51,458 nucleotides of DNA. Origin: Clostridia bacterium. Lineage in GTDB: Bacteria; Bacillota; Clostridia; Lachnospirales; Lachnospiraceae. This document shows, piece after piece, positions 15,293 through 23,702 of this stretch. The notes below the pieces were generated by a model. It did no database searches and was not told where the DNA came from. It was given only the letters and a program-made list of their open reading frames with translations. The DNA lies in contig CAJTDE010000012.1 in the NCBI GenBank assembly GCA_910574835.1, forward strand, positions 72,523 to 123,980, given 5' to 3'. The stretch's first letter is position 1, and each line of letters opens with the position of its first letter. The position numbers were made by a program, and so were the translations under genes.

Positions 15293-15593
15293 TTGACAAT
15301 AATAAGTCATACTCCTTTCTCCATTTTGACAATAGATAGTTATACAAACACTGGATTTGCAAATAAAAATGCCATCGCATGGAACATTCCACGCAACAGC
15401 AATACCTCCACCGACAACAAAAAACACTCTTACAACCAATCCATTCAGCGACTTCACACCAGTATAACTTTTTATTGTAAATACCAGTGCGCCAGTATGA
15501 ATAATTATTGTAAAATTCACACATGAGCCGCTATTATGGATATTTATTGTAAAATATAGCTTTCTATTGTCAGAGTATAACTATTTATTGTAA
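15293..15593. repeat. Cluster of seven ~20-bp repeats upstream of the methyltransferase
   Basis: Seven copies of roughly GTATRACTWWTTATTGTMA occur in the gap between virB4 and the methyltransferase. Two are inverted (15293-15312, 15326-15345) and five direct, ending at 15480, 15513, 15552, 15572 and 15593. The core TATTGTAA/TATTGTCA is the best conserved part; the copies ending at 15552 and 15572 are weaker. Spacings include 33, 33, 20 and 21 bp. The middle of the gap (15346-15461) has no copies and no convincing gene. Iteron-like operators, a replication or transfer site, or remnants of a small insertion are all possible. Confidence 0.6.
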
Positions 15594-15620
15594 GTCAACA
15601 TTTCCAAAATTGCCATCCTT

Positions 15621-17954
15621 TTAGCACTCCCCAAATTTAGTCGTCATCAGCTTATACAGCTTTGTATTGCGTGGGAATTTATTGACGAAAGGCACAAGGG
15701 AGCTGCCGACTTTCAATAATCCCTGCCCCGCACCGACATTCGTGATATAGCTCATCTGAAGGTCGGAAATGTTAAGGAGCTTCGCAAGCTCGATTCTGTC
15801 CGTGGACGCTTGGTTCAGCATGATAATGAACTCGCTGTTGGCAAGCATCGTCCTCGCCGTATGGCTCTGCAAGAGGTCGTCCACGTTCTGCGTGATTCCT
15901 GTGCAGTACGCCCCATACTTACGCACACGCTTCCAGAGGGTAAAAAGGAAGTTTGCCGAGTATTCGTGCTGAAAGAGCAGGTAAATCTCGTCAATGAAAA
16001 TAAAGGTGTTCCTGCCTTTCGCCCTGTTCTGGGTGATGCGGTTTAAAATGCTGTCGAGGACGACGAGCATACCAATAGGCTGTAACTGCTTGCCCAAATC
16101 CAGAATGTCGTAGCAGATAAGGCGGCTGTGGGTATCCACGTTCGTATGCTTGGCAAAGGTGTTGAGTGAGCCGTCCGTGAAAAGCTCAATCGCAAGGGCG
16201 ATTTCCTGCGCTTCTGGCTCATCCTGCTTTAACAGCTCCTCACGGAAGTCCTGCAAGGTCGGCGGCGTACCCATATAGTTGCCCTGCTGGTAGTAGCGGT
16301 AAACGCTTGCCGTGCAGCGGTCGATGATGGATTTCTGCTTTGCCCCCAGACTTGCCCCGCCGATAAGTTGCTCGCACAAAGACAAAATAAACTCTGATTT
16401 CAAGATGACGGGGTTCGCTCCGTCGCCGTAATCAGAGTTCATGTCCATTGCGTTGATGTGGTTGTCGCTCGTCGCTGAGATGTGGATAACCTCGCCCTGC
16501 ATGGCTTTCACAAGAGGGGCGTACTCTCGTTCGGGGTCTATGACCAAGACATCGGCGTTAGGGTCGGTCAGAATAATGTTTGTCATTTCCTCCTTTGCCG
16601 TAAAGGATTTTCCCGCACCCGACACGCCGAGGATAAAGGAATTGCCGTTCAAAAGATGGCGGCGGTTGGCGATTATCATGTTCTTTGAAATGACGTTCTG
16701 CCCGTAATACACGCCGTCCTTATGGTAGATTTCCTGCACACGGAAAGGGATAAACACCGCAAGGCTTTCCGTCGTCAGCGTCCTCAACGCATCAATCTTC
16801 CTCACGCCGAACGGCAGGGCTGTGTTCAGCCCGTCCATCTGCTGGTACTTCAGCACGGCAAACTGGCAGAGATGCTTCCTTGCCGTCGTGAGCAGGGCTT
16901 CCGTGTCGTTGTCAAGCTGCTCTTTGGTTTCTGCGGTATGCACCATCGTAAGCACCGCAAACATCATCCTCTGGTCACGGGTCGTCAAATCATCAAGGAA
17001 CTCCTTGCTTTCCTTTCTCTGCTGCTCCAAGTCGTAGGGGATGACGGCGGAAAAATTGTTGTTCTGGTTCTGCTTCCTCTGCCAGTTCGTGATGTTGGTT
17101 TCCACGCCAAGCAGACGGTTTTCTACTTCTCTCACGGCTTCATCCGTCGGGACAGGCACAACGTCCACGGAGAGCATCATGTTACGGTTTAATTCACAAA
17201 GCTCCGCCACCATGCTGTCCTTGATATAGGCTGCGTACTCTCTGAGGAATATCACACGCCCGTACCGATTCCCCATCTTAAAATAATCTTTCTCAAACTC
17301 AAAGGAGTCGGGGCAGATATAGTCCTTGAAGTCGTGTCCTTTCCGCATGGTCTGCACCATGTCAAAGGAGAACGCCGTTTCCTCGCCCGTGCGGTAAAAA
17401 TCATGGAAGATACGCAGCTTGTCGTTAGCGTCCAGTTCCGTACACTTCGAGCCTAAACGGTTAAAATGCCCGATAAGGTCAGCACCGACACGGGCAAAAT
17501 AATTCCTCGCTTCCTCAATGTTCTTCTTGCAGACGGAAACCGTCACATATTTATCCTGCACGGTGGAGTTTGCCCCCGTTGCTTTATCGAGCAGCATCTT
17601 GTTATACTCTTTGCGGTATTTATCCAAATCGTCCTCCGCCATCGGGATTAAGATGGTCTGCTCAAAGTCCGCTTTATTGAGCCTGCGATTGTTTATCGTG
17701 ATTTTCGTGGTCGCCCCGCTATCGAGGGCGTTAAGAAGCTCCGAGTATTCGAGGAACATCGCTTCCTTGTCCTCACGGCTTGCCACGGCGTAGTTGATGT
17801 CCTCAAACTTAAATGTCTTTGCGTATTTGTTCCTGCCCACGAGGAAAATGCCGTCCTCCCACATGGTCTTTAACGGGATGACCGCCTGCACCGACTTCGG
17901 CACGATGAATTTCTCCCTGTCCTGCTTGAACAGCGTTTTCAGCGTCTTAATCAT
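15621..17954 (-). CDS. virB4: VirB4-type conjugation ATPase
   Basis: A 777-residue ATPase that powers pilus or channel assembly at the inner face of the membrane. The Walker A motif is GVSGAGKSFTAKEE (about residue 445), Walker B is FIFIDEIYLLF (about 655), and a conserved late block reads MLANSEFIIMLNQASTDR. The N-terminal 400 residues form the VirB4 N-domain. It overlaps the PrgI-like gene by 8 nt, and AAGGAGGT precedes its ATG. Length and neighbours (PrgI upstream, Maff2 and VirB6-like before that) match Tn1549-type machinery. The sequence looks intact. Confidence 0.93.
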   Translation of the reverse strand: MIKTLKTLFKQDREKFIVPKSVQAVIPLKTMWEDGIFLVGRNKYAKTFKFEDINYAVASREDKEAMFLEYSELLNALDSGATTKITINNRRLNKADFEQTILIPMAEDDLDKYRKEYNKMLLDKATGANSTVQDKYVTVSVCKKNIEEARNYFARVGADLIGHFNRLGSKCTELDANDKLRIFHDFYRTGEETAFSFDMVQTMRKGHDFKDYICPDSFEFEKDYFKMGNRYGRVIFLREYAAYIKDSMVAELCELNRNMMLSVDVVPVPTDEAVREVENRLLGVETNITNWQRKQNQNNNFSAVIPYDLEQQRKESKEFLDDLTTRDQRMMFAVLTMVHTAETKEQLDNDTEALLTTARKHLCQFAVLKYQQMDGLNTALPFGVRKIDALRTLTTESLAVFIPFRVQEIYHKDGVYYGQNVISKNMIIANRRHLLNGNSFILGVSGAGKSFTAKEEMTNIILTDPNADVLVIDPEREYAPLVKAMQGEVIHISATSDNHINAMDMNSDYGDGANPVILKSEFILSLCEQLIGGASLGAKQKSIIDRCTASVYRYYQQGNYMGTPPTLQDFREELLKQDEPEAQEIALAIELFTDGSLNTFAKHTNVDTHSRLICYDILDLGKQLQPIGMLVVLDSILNRITQNRAKGRNTFIFIDEIYLLFQHEYSANFLFTLWKRVRKYGAYCTGITQNVDDLLQSHTARTMLANSEFIIMLNQASTDRIELAKLLNISDLQMSYITNVGAGQGLLKVGSSLVPFVNKFPRNTKLYKLMTTKFGEC

Positions 17955-18411
17955 AATCTACCTCCTTGCGCTTTCTTGATTTCTTGGGCTGCTTTCGCCC
18001 GTCTGTCTTTGTTCTTTTTTTCCTGCGTTTCCCCTTTTTCCGTTTCTTATCCTGCACGGCGGGCAAGCCTTTCTCATGTGCGTCCAGTGCCTGCTTCATC
18101 GCATCGTAATATAAATTCTCTGGGACAAATAAAATCTTCTTCGGCATCAGAAACTGCGACTTTATCCATGCCCACACAAACTGCTCGGCGGTCATGCCGT
18201 TGTACCTCACAAATCCCATGACCGCAAAAGGGGAAGCCCCCAAGATGCACATCCAGCTTACTGTTTCCGTCCCGAACCTGCCACGGAGCAGGAAGAACAA
18301 GCCGACCGCCACGCCGCAGGCAAGCACGGAAAACAGGAACTGCCGCATCGACAGCCCGAAGAACATGGATTCCGTGTAGTTGCGGATTTCCTTATTTATC
18401 TTGACTTCCAT
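17947..18411 (-). CDS. prgI: PrgI-family membrane protein
   Basis: A 154-residue protein with two adjacent transmembrane helices: FLFSVLACGVAVGLFFLL (about residues 26-43) and a second segment around residues 50-70. The cytoplasmic tail is very basic (KKRKKGKRRKKRTKTDGRK). PrgI proteins are VirB3-like partners of VirB4 in Gram-positive conjugation systems, and this one lies directly before virB4, overlapping it by 8 nt. The ATG at 18411 is one base after the stop of the upstream 78-residue gene. Upstream extension would run through that gene and is rejected. The basic tail may contact VirB4 or nucleic acid, which is inference. Confidence 0.85.
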   Translation of the reverse strand: MEVKINKEIRNYTESMFFGLSMRQFLFSVLACGVAVGLFFLLRGRFGTETVSWMCILGASPFAVMGFVRYNGMTAEQFVWAWIKSQFLMPKKILFVPENLYYDAMKQALDAHEKGLPAVQDKKRKKGKRRKKRTKTDGRKQPKKSRKRKEVDYD

Positions 18412-18412
18412 A

Positions 18413-18649
18413 TCAGCACCGCCCCTCTCGGACGTCTCCCGTCGAAATAAAGAGGATGCTGCGTTTCGGGATATATGCAAACCCAGAAATGGCATCCCCG
18501 ATTTCAAATATCTCGTTATCGTCCGCTTTTCCAAATTTTCCGACCAGCCCTTTTTCAGCAGGCAGGTCATAGGCTTCGGAAGCCTCAATGACTTCTCCAT
18601 TTAACAGATGGATATTATAATTCTGGCAATACTTCGTTTCTTTTTTCAT
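18413..18649 (-). CDS. Small conserved transfer-operon protein (78 aa)
   Basis: A 78-residue protein starting MKKETKYCQNYNIHLLNGEV and containing YIPKRSILFISTGDV near the end. I do not recognise the family with confidence. Composition is soluble and mildly acidic, with no membrane segment. It lies between the VirB6-like and PrgI genes and ends one base before the PrgI start, so it belongs to the same operon. A role in assembly or regulation of the channel is only an inference from position. AGGAAAG precedes the ATG. Confidence 0.65.
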   Translation of the reverse strand: MKKETKYCQNYNIHLLNGEVIEASEAYDLPAEKGLVGKFGKADDNEIFEIGDAISGFAYIPKRSILFISTGDVREGRC

Positions 18650-18675
18650 TTCAATTTTCCTTTCCTGTGGGGTAA

Positions 18676-19512
18676 TTACAAGCCCATCATTTCCCTTACC
18701 ACACGGTCTGCCATCTTGACCGCACCGACAAGGACGAGCATATTGAACACCAATTCCCCGATATAGCCCCATACCATCGTGACCGCCGCCGCATCGGGGT
18801 TGACTGCGGGCGGGGACGCCGCAAACACCGAGAAGATGATGCAGGCAAGCACGATGATTGCCCCCTCAAGGCACACGGCGGAGTAGCTCTTGATGAAACT
18901 CTTTCCCACGCTCTGGCTCGGCTCTCCCGCAAACGAGGACAGCGGCACGGGGGCGATGGCGGTGTAAAGATACAACTTAAAAAATCTGCCGTACACCGAC
19001 ATTATCATAATGAATGACAGCACCGTGATGAACAGCCCGCCTATCAGCGTGACCGCCCATAAGGGGATGCTCTCGAAAAAGCCGCAGTCCTCCACGGCTG
19101 TCACTATCTCCTGTGGTAGAACCGTTTTCTGCGCCGAGCCGAAGCCTGCGGCTTTCATAATGGCGGAAATCACGCCCTGCACAATTTTGAACAGAGCCAT
19201 CATCAGCTCCAAGCCGTAAGTGACCGCACCTTTCGCAAGGGCAAAGCGGATGAACAGCTTCAAGGCGTGTTCGGGCTTCTTCACGCTTGCGAAGTCGCCG
19301 CAGGTACGCATCACGCCGACGACAAAGAACAGCACGAGCAGGGCAAGCCCTATCGCCTGCAACGCCCCGTGGATGTCAACGATGACTTTCCATATCGCAC
19401 CGCCCTTAAAGGTTTCGGGGGATTGGGTGATGAGCTGCCATATCTCGGCTAACTTTTCATTCCATGTGTCAAGGGCGTTCTCCAAGTTCTGGACTACCCA
19501 GTTGTCTGACAT
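18676..19512 (-). CDS. VirB6/TrbL-like channel protein
   Basis: A 278-residue polytopic membrane protein with about five to six hydrophobic stretches, among them IGLALLVLFFVVGVM (about 54-68), VTLIGGLFITVLSFIMIM (about 154-171), and GAIIVLACIIFSVFA (about 218-232). The central RFFKLYLYTAIAPVPLSSFA segment is typical of VirB6/TrbL-like proteins in Firmicute ICEs (CD1105-type). It would form part of the inner-membrane channel with PrgI, Maff2 and VirB4. GGAGGT precedes the ATG. A GC-rich hairpin lies between this gene and maff2. Confidence 0.82.
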   Translation of the reverse strand: MSDNWVVQNLENALDTWNEKLAEIWQLITQSPETFKGGAIWKVIVDIHGALQAIGLALLVLFFVVGVMRTCGDFASVKKPEHALKLFIRFALAKGAVTYGLELMMALFKIVQGVISAIMKAAGFGSAQKTVLPQEIVTAVEDCGFFESIPLWAVTLIGGLFITVLSFIMIMSVYGRFFKLYLYTAIAPVPLSSFAGEPSQSVGKSFIKSYSAVCLEGAIIVLACIIFSVFAASPPAVNPDAAAVTMVWGYIGELVFNMLVLVGAVKMADRVVREMMGL

Positions 19513-19542
19513 TCGACCACCTCCGTTCTTAAAATTTGATAG

Positions 19543-19574
19543 CGGGGCAAGTTCCGCAGAGCGGATCTGCCCCG
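19543..19574 (-). promoter_or_regulatory. GC-rich hairpin between maff2 and the VirB6-like gene
   Basis: CGGGGCA and TGCCCCG arms enclose a second stem CCGC/GCGG, giving a compact two-part hairpin. It lies in the 105-bp gap downstream of maff2 on the transcribed strand and has no T tract. Stabilising or processing the maff2 message, to give more of the pilin-like protein than of downstream products, is a reasonable guess. Confidence 0.5.
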
Positions 19575-19617
19575 TTATCCTGTCTTGTGTCAGTCTGTTA
19601 TTTCAGTCTGTTTTGGA

Positions 19618-19983
19618 TTAGCCCGTGATGAGGGTTAAAATCTCTTTCGCAAAGGTAATCACAACGCCGCCCGCCAGTGTGAGGAAGCCGTTCGCCCTCT
19701 GGGACGGGTCGTGGGATTTCAGCGACAAGCCGACCTGCACGATGCCGAAGCCGAGCATAATCATCCCGACCGCCCGTATCAGACCGAAGATGAAATTGGA
19801 GAGGTTGTTGACAACGGCAATCGGGTCATTGGCGGCAAAGGCGGTCATGGACGTTCCAAGCATCAAAGCCGCAGCCAGTACCGCCACGCAGTAGCAGCGG
19901 AAACCTCTTTTTACCTTGCCTGTCATCGGCAGTTTCTGGGTTGCTTTGTTCTGGTTGTTCTCGTTTTTCTGAAAAAGTTTCAT
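19618..19983 (-). CDS. Maff2-family membrane protein (VirB2-like)
   Basis: A 121-residue protein with a signal-like segment CYCVAVLAAALMLGTSMTAFAA (about residues 30-51, likely cleavage after AFA). Two further hydrophobic helices (about 60-80 and 99-118) are separated by a polar loop SLKSHDPSQRANG. Size and topology resemble VirB2/TrbC pilins, and the family is a hallmark of Tn1549-like operons. AAGGAGG precedes the ATG. The gene directly follows virD4. A major-pilin role is established only by analogy. Confidence 0.85.
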   Translation of the reverse strand: MKLFQKNENNQNKATQKLPMTGKVKRGFRCYCVAVLAAALMLGTSMTAFAANDPIAVVNNLSNFIFGLIRAVGMIMLGFGIVQVGLSLKSHDPSQRANGFLTLAGGVVITFAKEILTLITG

Positions 19984-19997
19984 AGGGTAAATCCTCC

Positions 19998-21791
19998 TTA
20001 TAAATTGAATATTTCTTCCAAGTCCTCATCGGACAGAAGCTCATAGGAAGTGCTGACAGGATTAAGCGCAACAGCGTCTTTTGGAATATCCCCGCCAAAC
20101 ACAAAGGTTGCGACCGCCTGCGTCGGCTCGCCGTGGATATACGGCGGCTTCCCACCGTCGGCGGTCAGTTTCACGTTCGGGTGTTTCAAGATGTCGTACT
20201 TCAAATCCATGACGGGGCGTTCCCCACGCACAAAAAGAAGTGCGTAGCGGTTGTCAAGCATACGCACCTCGTCTGGGGTTAAAAGCTCACGCCCCGAAAT
20301 CTGGTAGTTGGTGGAATAGTTGCCGCTCCGCCCAGAGCTTTTCCCATAGGTGTTGGTGTCGATGGTCGCCTTGCCTAACAGCTCCGACACAAACTTGTGG
20401 GTACTCTGCTCATTGCCGCCGAGATAGAGGAACTCGTCGGCGTTCCCGACGATGCTTTCCCATTGTTTCTCAAACAGGGCTTTGAGCTGCGCCAAATTCT
20501 GTAAAATGATGCTGACCGACACGCCCCTTGAACGCATGACTGACAGTATCTTGTCAAAGTCATCTGGCAAACTGACGTTCGCAAATTCATCCATAATGAA
20601 CTGACAGTGGACGGGCAGGCTCCCGCCGTACTTGTGGTCGGCGAGGTAAAATAGCTGTTGGAATAGCTGCGTGTATAAAAGTGACACCAAAAAATTAAAA
20701 CTGGTGTCGTTGTCTGGTATCAGTGCGAACAGTGCGACTTTCTTCTCGCCCAAAGACGGTAAATCCAATTCGTCCGTGGCAGTCAAAGATGCAAGGCTTT
20801 CCAGATTGAACTTCTCAAGCCTTGCGGCAAGGGTTATCTGGATGCTCTTTAGTGTCTTTGCCGAACCAGAATGGTAATCTCTGTAATACTTCAAAGCGAT
20901 ATGCTCTGGGTTTACCATCTCCAAGCGGTCAAACAGCTCGTCAAGCGGGCTTACATAGCCGTCGTCATCCTCCCTTACCTCACCCGCCCTTAAAAGCTCC
21001 ATCACCATCGGGAAATTCTGCTCGTCTGGCGGGGCTTCGTATTTCAGATAGAATACGAGGGATAAAAGCAGCATACTCGCCGCCGTGTCCCAGAACGGGT
21101 CTTGCGACTGGCTTCCTTTCGGCGTGGTCGCCTTAAATAAATTTGTTACCAACCGCTGCACGTCGTTGCCGTTTCTTAGATAGACAAACGGGTTGTAGCA
21201 GTGGCTCTTGTGCATGTTGATTAAATCAAGCACACGCACCTCATAGCCTTTCTTTTCCAGAAGCCCGCCCGTGTCACGGACAATCTCGCCTTTCGGGTCT
21301 AAGATTACCATTGACGTGTTGCACTGCATGACGTTGGGCTTACAAAAAAATCTGGTCTTTCCTGCGCCAGAGCCGCCCACCACGAGGATATTTAAGTTCC
21401 TGCGGTGTTTCTTCCCGTCAAGCCCGATGCGGACGCTCTGGGTCAGCAGCTTGTTCTCCGATGCGTTTTTATCTCGGTATTTTTTATTAAGCGTACCTGC
21501 ATTGCCCCATTTTGCAGAGCCGTGTTCCTCCCCCTTGCGGTAGTTCCTGCGTGTGGAGAAATAAACGCCGATTCCCATGCCGTAGGCAAGCAGGAAAATA
21601 AGGACAGTCCTTACGCTGTCCCCGCATACCGTTATGGAAAACGGGTTCTCGATTGCCACGGATAAATTCTGCATTATCTCCACGATGCCGCCGCTGACAT
21701 AAGGGGCAGTCAGCAGTGCAAGCCACACGACAGGGACAATCCCGCATAAAGAAAGGATTAAGCCCGCCTTGTAATCATCACCGTTCTTCAT
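19998..21791 (-). CDS. virD4: VirD4/TraG coupling ATPase
   Basis: A 597-residue type IV coupling protein bringing the relaxase-DNA complex to the channel. Two N-terminal membrane helices (about 9-29 and 62-80) precede the TraG signature SAKWGNAGTLNKKYRDKN. The Walker A motif is VVGGSGAGKTRFFCKP (about 140), and the Walker B region is FIMDEFANVSLPDDF (about 400). The block SRGVSVSIILQNLAQLKALF is typical of the family. Its ATG lies inside the end of the 65-residue gene upstream, with a 14-nt overlap, so the two are coupled. PcfB and the relaxase lie further upstream, completing a processing cluster. Confidence 0.93.
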   Translation of the reverse strand: MKNGDDYKAGLILSLCGIVPVVWLALLTAPYVSGGIVEIMQNLSVAIENPFSITVCGDSVRTVLIFLLAYGMGIGVYFSTRRNYRKGEEHGSAKWGNAGTLNKKYRDKNASENKLLTQSVRIGLDGKKHRRNLNILVVGGSGAGKTRFFCKPNVMQCNTSMVILDPKGEIVRDTGGLLEKKGYEVRVLDLINMHKSHCYNPFVYLRNGNDVQRLVTNLFKATTPKGSQSQDPFWDTAASMLLLSLVFYLKYEAPPDEQNFPMVMELLRAGEVREDDDGYVSPLDELFDRLEMVNPEHIALKYYRDYHSGSAKTLKSIQITLAARLEKFNLESLASLTATDELDLPSLGEKKVALFALIPDNDTSFNFLVSLLYTQLFQQLFYLADHKYGGSLPVHCQFIMDEFANVSLPDDFDKILSVMRSRGVSVSIILQNLAQLKALFEKQWESIVGNADEFLYLGGNEQSTHKFVSELLGKATIDTNTYGKSSGRSGNYSTNYQISGRELLTPDEVRMLDNRYALLFVRGERPVMDLKYDILKHPNVKLTADGGKPPYIHGEPTQAVATFVFGGDIPKDAVALNPVSTSYELLSDEDLEEIFNL

Positions 21792-21975
21792 GGCACTTGC
21801 ATGGGGCGACCTTTACTTTCCTGGTCGGGGCGAATGCCACCCTGCTTATCAGCTCGTCAACAGGCTCGGTGGGGCGTTCCTCCTGTATCTGCTGCGTCCG
21901 CAGGGTGTTGAGGGCGTTGAGGACGATGTTCTTATCGTATTTGTCCAATGCCAGATGGTATCGTTCTTCTTTCAT
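21778..21975 (-). CDS. Small conserved protein (65 aa), paralogue of 48250-48447
   Basis: A 65-residue soluble protein: MKEERYHLALDKYDKNIVLN, later PVDELISRVAFAPTRKVKV. A second gene of exactly 65 residues near the right end of the element (48250-48447) aligns from its start codon without gaps, sharing the HL, VDELI and AP..K patterns. The ATG at 21975 is preferred because GGAGG is eight bases upstream and because of that alignment. It overlaps virD4. The function is unknown. Two copies at transfer and maintenance loci suggest a shared adaptor or regulatory task, which is inference. Confidence 0.7.
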   Translation of the reverse strand: MKEERYHLALDKYDKNIVLNALNTLRTQQIQEERPTEPVDELISRVAFAPTRKVKVAPCKCHEER

Positions 21976-21990
21976 GGGCTGCACCTCCGA

Positions 21991-22854
21991 TTAGCGTTCC
22001 TGCCCTTTGGATTTGGGCGGCTTGTTCTTCTCAAGGCTCTTATACATGTCCGACTGGATTTCGCCCAGAACGTCACGCATCGAGCCAAGCTGCCCTTTAA
22101 ATTCCTGCGTTTCCATGCCCGCAAACTCTTTCGGGATATTGTCGAAGCGGAAGCCCTTTGTGTCCACGCCGTAGCGGGAGCTTACCATATAGGCGACGCA
22201 GAACGACTTGAACTCTGAAACGTCACGGCTCTCCTTGTGCTTGAAGTCAAAGACCGCTGCCGACACTTCCTTTGCCATGCTGACAAAGAGCTGTTCTTCG
22301 TTCAATCCCGTCTTGATGAAGATGGTCTGCTGTGCGCTGTCGTAGAACGCAGGCAGCTCAAGGTCGTCCACTGGCACAAAGGAAACGGGGCTTGCGTCAA
22401 TCATCGCCGACACAAGCTCCCGCATGGTTTTCTGCTCCTGTGGCTGCTGCCTGTCCTTTGCCGAGGTCTGGGAAATGTCGTAGACCACTTTTGCATTATA
22501 GCCGACCGCCTTTGAGCCGTCCTCCCGCTCGTACTCTTTCCCCGGCTCAAGGATGGTGATTTTCTGTGCGTCCTTGTCCATATAGGCACGGCTCTGTTTC
22601 CAACTGCCGTAATCCTTAAGCTGCGTCGCTTCGGGCATCTGCGCCGAAACCAAGATGGCGTTGTTGACGGAGTAGCGGTCAAAATGCCCCTGCACGTCAA
22701 GGTACTGCTGAAACGCACCTCCGTCCGCCATCATTTTTTCGCAGGTCGTGTCTATCAGCTCATAGGCTGCTTTCCGCTGCTCCTGTTTCTGCGTCGCCCA
22801 TTCCTCTTTGTTAAAAGGTCTGCCTCCGCCGCTGAATACGTCATAAATGCTCAT
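21991..22854 (-). CDS. ArdC-like antirestriction/ssDNA-binding protein
   Basis: A 287-residue cytoplasmic protein. The N-terminal part contains HFDRYSVNNAILVSAQMPEA and QLKDYGSWKQSRAYMDKDAQ, patterns of ArdC N-terminal domains that bind single-stranded DNA and are common on conjugative elements. ArdC proteins often end in a zinc metallopeptidase domain with HExxH. In this protein the corresponding region (MAKEVSAAVFDFKHKES) lacks that motif, so proteolysis is unlikely. It ends KSKGQER, typical of this operon. It lies between PcfB and virD4, consistent with protecting incoming DNA or helping relaxosome assembly. Confidence 0.65.
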   Translation of the reverse strand: MSIYDVFSGGGRPFNKEEWATQKQEQRKAAYELIDTTCEKMMADGGAFQQYLDVQGHFDRYSVNNAILVSAQMPEATQLKDYGSWKQSRAYMDKDAQKITILEPGKEYEREDGSKAVGYNAKVVYDISQTSAKDRQQPQEQKTMRELVSAMIDASPVSFVPVDDLELPAFYDSAQQTIFIKTGLNEEQLFVSMAKEVSAAVFDFKHKESRDVSEFKSFCVAYMVSSRYGVDTKGFRFDNIPKEFAGMETQEFKGQLGSMRDVLGEIQSDMYKSLEKNKPPKSKGQER

Positions 22855-22856
22855 GC

Positions 22857-23702
22857 TTATCTTGCTCCTTTCGATTTTGGTTTCCGTTTCCGCTTCTGGG
22901 GCTGCTTATGCTCCGTCTTTCCTGCGGGCGGTTTCTTTCCCCTGTCGGGAGATTTCTCTTTTGCAGGGGAAACGTCCGCTTCCTGCTCCTTACGGCTCTC
23001 CTTGATTTTCCGCAGTTCCTCCCTGACTGACGGCTTTTGTGCCTTAGCCATAGTAGCCCCCTCTGCGGGCTTCCTTTGCTGCTTTGAGGTAGGCTCGGAC
23101 AGAGGGGATTTTTCTGTCTTTGCCACCGAGGGGTTTGGGGCGTTTTCCTCTTTCTGCACGGGTTTTCCCATAAGGGCGTCCATGAGTTTGTCTTTCTCCG
23201 CCTTTTCCTCCACGCCGACGTCTGGCTCTGGCTGACCGTCCTTTGCATCTGCGGTCTTGGTATCTCTCGCCTTTCCTTTTTCCCCTTTCGATTTTTCCGC
23301 TTCGGTCACGATGGAAGCAGTATCTACCGACGCAAGGCTGAACCTCTCCACGATGCGGCTGATTTTCGATGCGTCCTCGGCACGGGCAATCACATCCACC
23401 TCCGCATTGGGGTCTTTGTTCTTGCGGTCTGCCAAAACGCAGTAGAGTACGCCGTATTTCTTCGCTTCCTGCGTGAACTTCTTCAAGTCGCCGCTCTTGA
23501 CAGTAAAGACTTTTAACTCTTTCCCAGAGCGGAGCATGTTTGTGAGCCTTGCTTTGCCTTTGGTTTTCTGTTCTTCCTTTAAGATGGAATATAAGAGGAT
23601 GGCGATATTCTTCGCACCCGCCCCCGTGATTTTGGCAGCAACCTCAAATCCCTCCAAGCTCATCCTTACGATTTGCTCCGCCGCTTCGCCGCCTGTGTTC
23701 AT
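22857..23702 (-). CDS. pcfB: PcfB-family (DUF3801) relaxosome protein
   Basis: A 281-residue protein with an ordered N-terminal domain (residues 1-130) and a long Lys/Pro/Glu-rich disordered tail. The N-terminus reads VRMSLEGFEVAAKITGAGAK, NIAILLYSILKEEQKTKGKA and ELKVFTVKSGDLKKFTQEAK, the PcfB pattern. In pCF10 PcfB links relaxase and DNA to the coupling protein PcfC. The gene overlaps the relaxase end by 59 nt and sits two genes before virD4, matching that role. The tail repeats KKPxxxK-like segments that may bind DNA or partner proteins. Confidence 0.85.
   Translation of the reverse strand: MNTGGEAAEQIVRMSLEGFEVAAKITGAGAKNIAILLYSILKEEQKTKGKARLTNMLRSGKELKVFTVKSGDLKKFTQEAKKYGVLYCVLADRKNKDPNAEVDVIARAEDASKISRIVERFSLASVDTASIVTEAEKSKGEKGKARDTKTADAKDGQPEPDVGVEEKAEKDKLMDALMGKPVQKEENAPNPSVAKTEKSPLSEPTSKQQRKPAEGATMAKAQKPSVREELRKIKESRKEQEADVSPAKEKSPDRGKKPPAGKTEHKQPQKRKRKPKSKGAR

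Noticed and set aside
15170-15520. Minus-strand frame of 116 codons across the repeat cluster
   Set aside because: It reads through the repeats and into the methyltransferase in the wrong frame, with no family similarity or ribosome binding site.
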